Of a stretch of DNA of 64,000 bases, positions 62,384-64,000 are shown one piece after another. Where the stretch lies: the NCBI GenBank assembly GCA_034926605.1, contig JAYFQV010000007.1, positions 20,805-84,804 on the forward strand, written 5' to 3'. The stretch's first letter is position 1, and each line of letters opens with the position of its first letter. Source of the DNA: CALXXL01 sp034926605 (lineage in GTDB: Bacteria > Verrucomicrobiota > Lentisphaeria > Victivallales > Victivallaceae). Under the pieces are notes generated by a model, which ran no database searches, was not told the origin of the DNA, and worked only from the letters and a program-made list of their open reading frames with translations. Made by a program: the position numbers and the translations under genes.

Positions 62384-63779
62384 GGTAAAAGACATTTCGC
62401 TGGCCGATTTTGGCCGTCGTGAACTCGACATCGCCGAAAAGGAGATGCCGGGGCTTATGGCCGCCCGTGCCAAGTACGGCGCCGCCAAACCGCTGGCCGG
62501 GGTGCGCATTTCCGGCAGTCTGCATATGACGGTTCAGACCGCCGTGCTGATCGAGACGCTGCTTGCGCTGGGAGCCGAAGTGCGCTGGGCTTCCTGCAAC
62601 ATCTATTCCACGCAGGATCACGCGGCGGCGGCGATTGCCAAAGACGGCGTGGCGGTATTTGCCTGGAAGGGCGAGACGCTTGAGGAATATTGGGAAAACA
62701 CCGTCAGCGCGCTGACGTTTCCGGACGGCGAAGGTCCGGATCAGATCGTCGACGATGGCGGAGACGCCACCCTGATTGTACACCGCGGCGCGGCCGCCGA
62801 GGAGAACCCGGCGCTGCTGGATGCTCCGGCATCCAGCGTCGAGGAAGCGATCGTTAACGCGTTGCTCAAGCGGATTCAGAAGGAGGACTCGACCAAGTGG
62901 CGGCGTATGGCGCGGCGGATCCGCGGCGTTTCGGAAGAGACCACCACGGGAGTTCACCGACTGCTTCAGATGGCCTCGCAGGGGAAGCTGCTTTTTCAGG
63001 CGATCAACGTCAACGATTCGGTTACTAAAAGCAAGTTCGACAATATTTACGGATGCCGCCATTCCCTTACCGACGGCATCAAACGGGCGCTGGACGTGAT
63101 GCTTTCCGGCAAGACCGCGATGGTCTGCGGTTATGGCGACGTTGGCAAAGGGTGTGCCGAGGCATTGCGCAACGAGCGGGCTCGGGTACTGGTGGCCGAG
63201 ATTGATCCGATTTGCGCGTTGCAGGCGGCGATGGCCGGGTTCGAAGTTTGCACGATTGAAGACGCGTTGCCGCGGGCCGATCTGTTTGTCACCTGCACCG
63301 GCAACTGCCGCATCATCACTCTTGAACATATGGAAAAGATGAAAGATCAGGCGATCGTCTGCAATATCGGTCATTTCGACGACGAAATAGAGGTCGCCCG
63401 GCTGGAATCGGCATCCGGGGTGGAAAAGCTGGAGATCAAGGGTAGTGACTGCCCGGTTTCACGCTTTACATTTCCGGACGGCCATGCGATTTATCTGCTG
63501 GCGGAAGGGCGGCTGGTCAACCTCGGCTGCGCTACCGGCCATCCCAGCTTCGTGATGAGTTGTTCATTCGCCAATCAGGTATTGGCCCAGCTCGACATCG
63601 CCAGAAATCCGGAACGCAAACCCGGTGTTTACCTGATCGATAAGAAGTTGGACGAAGAGGTCGCCCGGCTCCATTTGGCCAAGCTCGGCGTCCGGCTCAG
63701 TCGGCTGACCCCGGAGCAGGCCGACTATATCGGCGTGTCGCAGGACGGGCCGTTCAAGCCGGATACCTACCGCTATTAG
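62373..63779 (+). CDS. ahcY: S-adenosylhomocysteine hydrolase
   Basis: This 468-residue enzyme splits SAH into adenosine and homocysteine. Landmarks are SLHMTVQTAVLIETL, CNIYSTQDHAAAAI, NDSVTKSKFDN, GYGDVGKGCAEALR (NAD site) and the C-terminal KPDTYRY, where the usual His is Thr. GAGG stands 6 bases before the ATG at 62373; an ATG at 62367 is less likely. Last gene of the SAM cycle operon. Confidence 0.96.
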   Translation: MEYKVKDISLADFGRRELDIAEKEMPGLMAARAKYGAAKPLAGVRISGSLHMTVQTAVLIETLLALGAEVRWASCNIYSTQDHAAAAIAKDGVAVFAWKGETLEEYWENTVSALTFPDGEGPDQIVDDGGDATLIVHRGAAAEENPALLDAPASSVEEAIVNALLKRIQKEDSTKWRRMARRIRGVSEETTTGVHRLLQMASQGKLLFQAINVNDSVTKSKFDNIYGCRHSLTDGIKRALDVMLSGKTAMVCGYGDVGKGCAEALRNERARVLVAEIDPICALQAAMAGFEVCTIEDALPRADLFVTCTGNCRIITLEHMEKMKDQAIVCNIGHFDDEIEVARLESASGVEKLEIKGSDCPVSRFTFPDGHAIYLLAEGRLVNLGCATGHPSFVMSCSFANQVLAQLDIARNPERKPGVYLIDKKLDEEVARLHLAKLGVRLSRLTPEQADYIGVSQDGPFKPDTYRY

Positions 63780-63795
63780 TTTTTTTATACGATTT

Positions 63796-63838
63796 GGCGG
63801 TCGCGGCAGTTCGCTCTGCCGGCGGCCGCCGTTTTTAT
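63796..63838 (+). terminator. Terminator of the SAM-cycle operon
   Basis: GGCGGTCGCGGCAG (63796-63809) pairs with CTGCCGGCGGCCGCC (63816-63830) with small internal mismatches, followed by GTTTTTATT. Confidence 0.85.
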
Positions 63839-63846
63839 TGTTGTTA

Positions 63847-64000
63847 TCAGCTTACCAGCGCCAGGATGCCGTCGTCGTTCACCAGCGAGTAGTTCCCGAA
63901 CGAACCGCCCCACTCGAACGATCCCAGCAATTCGCGGTCTTTGTATATCTCAACCGTCAGACCTTCGAGCACGTCGAAGTCGTCCAGCGCCATCAGATCG
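63847..64000 (-). CDS. C-terminal end of an unknown protein (cut by window)
   Basis: The last 50 codons of a gene entering from the right. They encode an acidic segment ending GSFEWGGSFGNYSLVNDDGI and then LALVS before TGA. The Gly/Ser/Phe-rich, beta-like text suggests an extracellular or surface protein, but no family is recognised. It is on the strand opposite to ahcY and faces its terminator. Confidence 0.6.
   Translation of the reverse strand, partial: DLMALDDFDVLEGLTVEIYKDRELLGSFEWGGSFGNYSLVNDDGILALVS

Overview
The window reads as chromosomal DNA of a Gram-negative, probably anaerobic bacterium of the PVC superphylum, most likely Lentisphaerota (Victivallales-like). This is an inference. 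It rests on moderately high GC, a diaminopimelate-type MurE, an LptF/G permease, lipoproteins and an MCE-free envelope gene set, a secreted FAD oxidoreductase of the planctomycete/lentisphaera type, several secreted TIM-barrel hydrolase-like proteins, LA_2272-like repeat proteins and a 3222-residue repeat protein. There are no insertion sequences, prophage genes or CRISPR arrays. Housekeeping genes dominate, in many short operons with ATGA stop/start overlaps.

Layout. 1-7.6 kb (minus): an envelope operon with murE, a TPR/FMN-binding-like protein, two unknowns, thiE, an lptF/G permease, a membrane-anchored peptide-type solute-binding protein and a lipoprotein cut by the window edge. 7.7-12 kb: a small lipoprotein, a secreted purple-acid-phosphatase-like enzyme, ilvN and a fold-III PLP decarboxylase. 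12-16.4 kb (minus): an ABC-2 exporter cassette with a lipoprotein and a two-helix secreted/membrane protein. 16.4-19.7 kb: uvrA and a small unknown gene, both with promoters so close to the ATG that the mRNAs should be leaderless. 19.7-23.2 kb: the classic rpmH-rnpA-yidD-yidC-jag cluster, then tRNA-Pro(CGG). 23.3-26.2 kb: an AT-rich islet with a duplicated-domain lipoprotein and three small membrane proteins, one of them frameshifted.

26.3-36.6 kb: an acetyltransferase, thpR, the FAD oxidoreductase, an unlisted 47-residue NrdD-like glycyl-radical mini-protein with a consensus promoter and its own terminator, a GT2/deacetylase/GT-C lipid-linked sugar operon, mreB, hisC and a Memo-family gene. 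36.6-40.6 kb: three TIM-barrel-like proteins. 40.6-50.3 kb: the giant protein (an N-terminal beta-rich region, about seven FN3-like domains, then about 14 PPC-like repeats). 50.6-57.6 kb: a PHP phosphoesterase, a D-lactate dehydrogenase, a second large hydrolase-like paralogue, a MATE transporter and two LA_2272-like proteins. 57.8-63.8 kb: rpmF-plsX-fabH (fatty acid/phospholipid start-up), then metK-adenosine kinase-ahcY (SAM cycle). A gene on the minus strand enters at the right edge.

The genes point to cell-envelope building (MurE, MreB, LptF/G, YidC, PlsX/FabH, lipid-linked sugars), lactate fermentation and glycan turnover outside the cytoplasm. The items most worth follow-up are the 47-residue glycyl-radical mini-protein, the giant secreted-type protein without a signal peptide, the leaderless promoters and the AT-rich islet with a T-TTA-AAA frameshift site.
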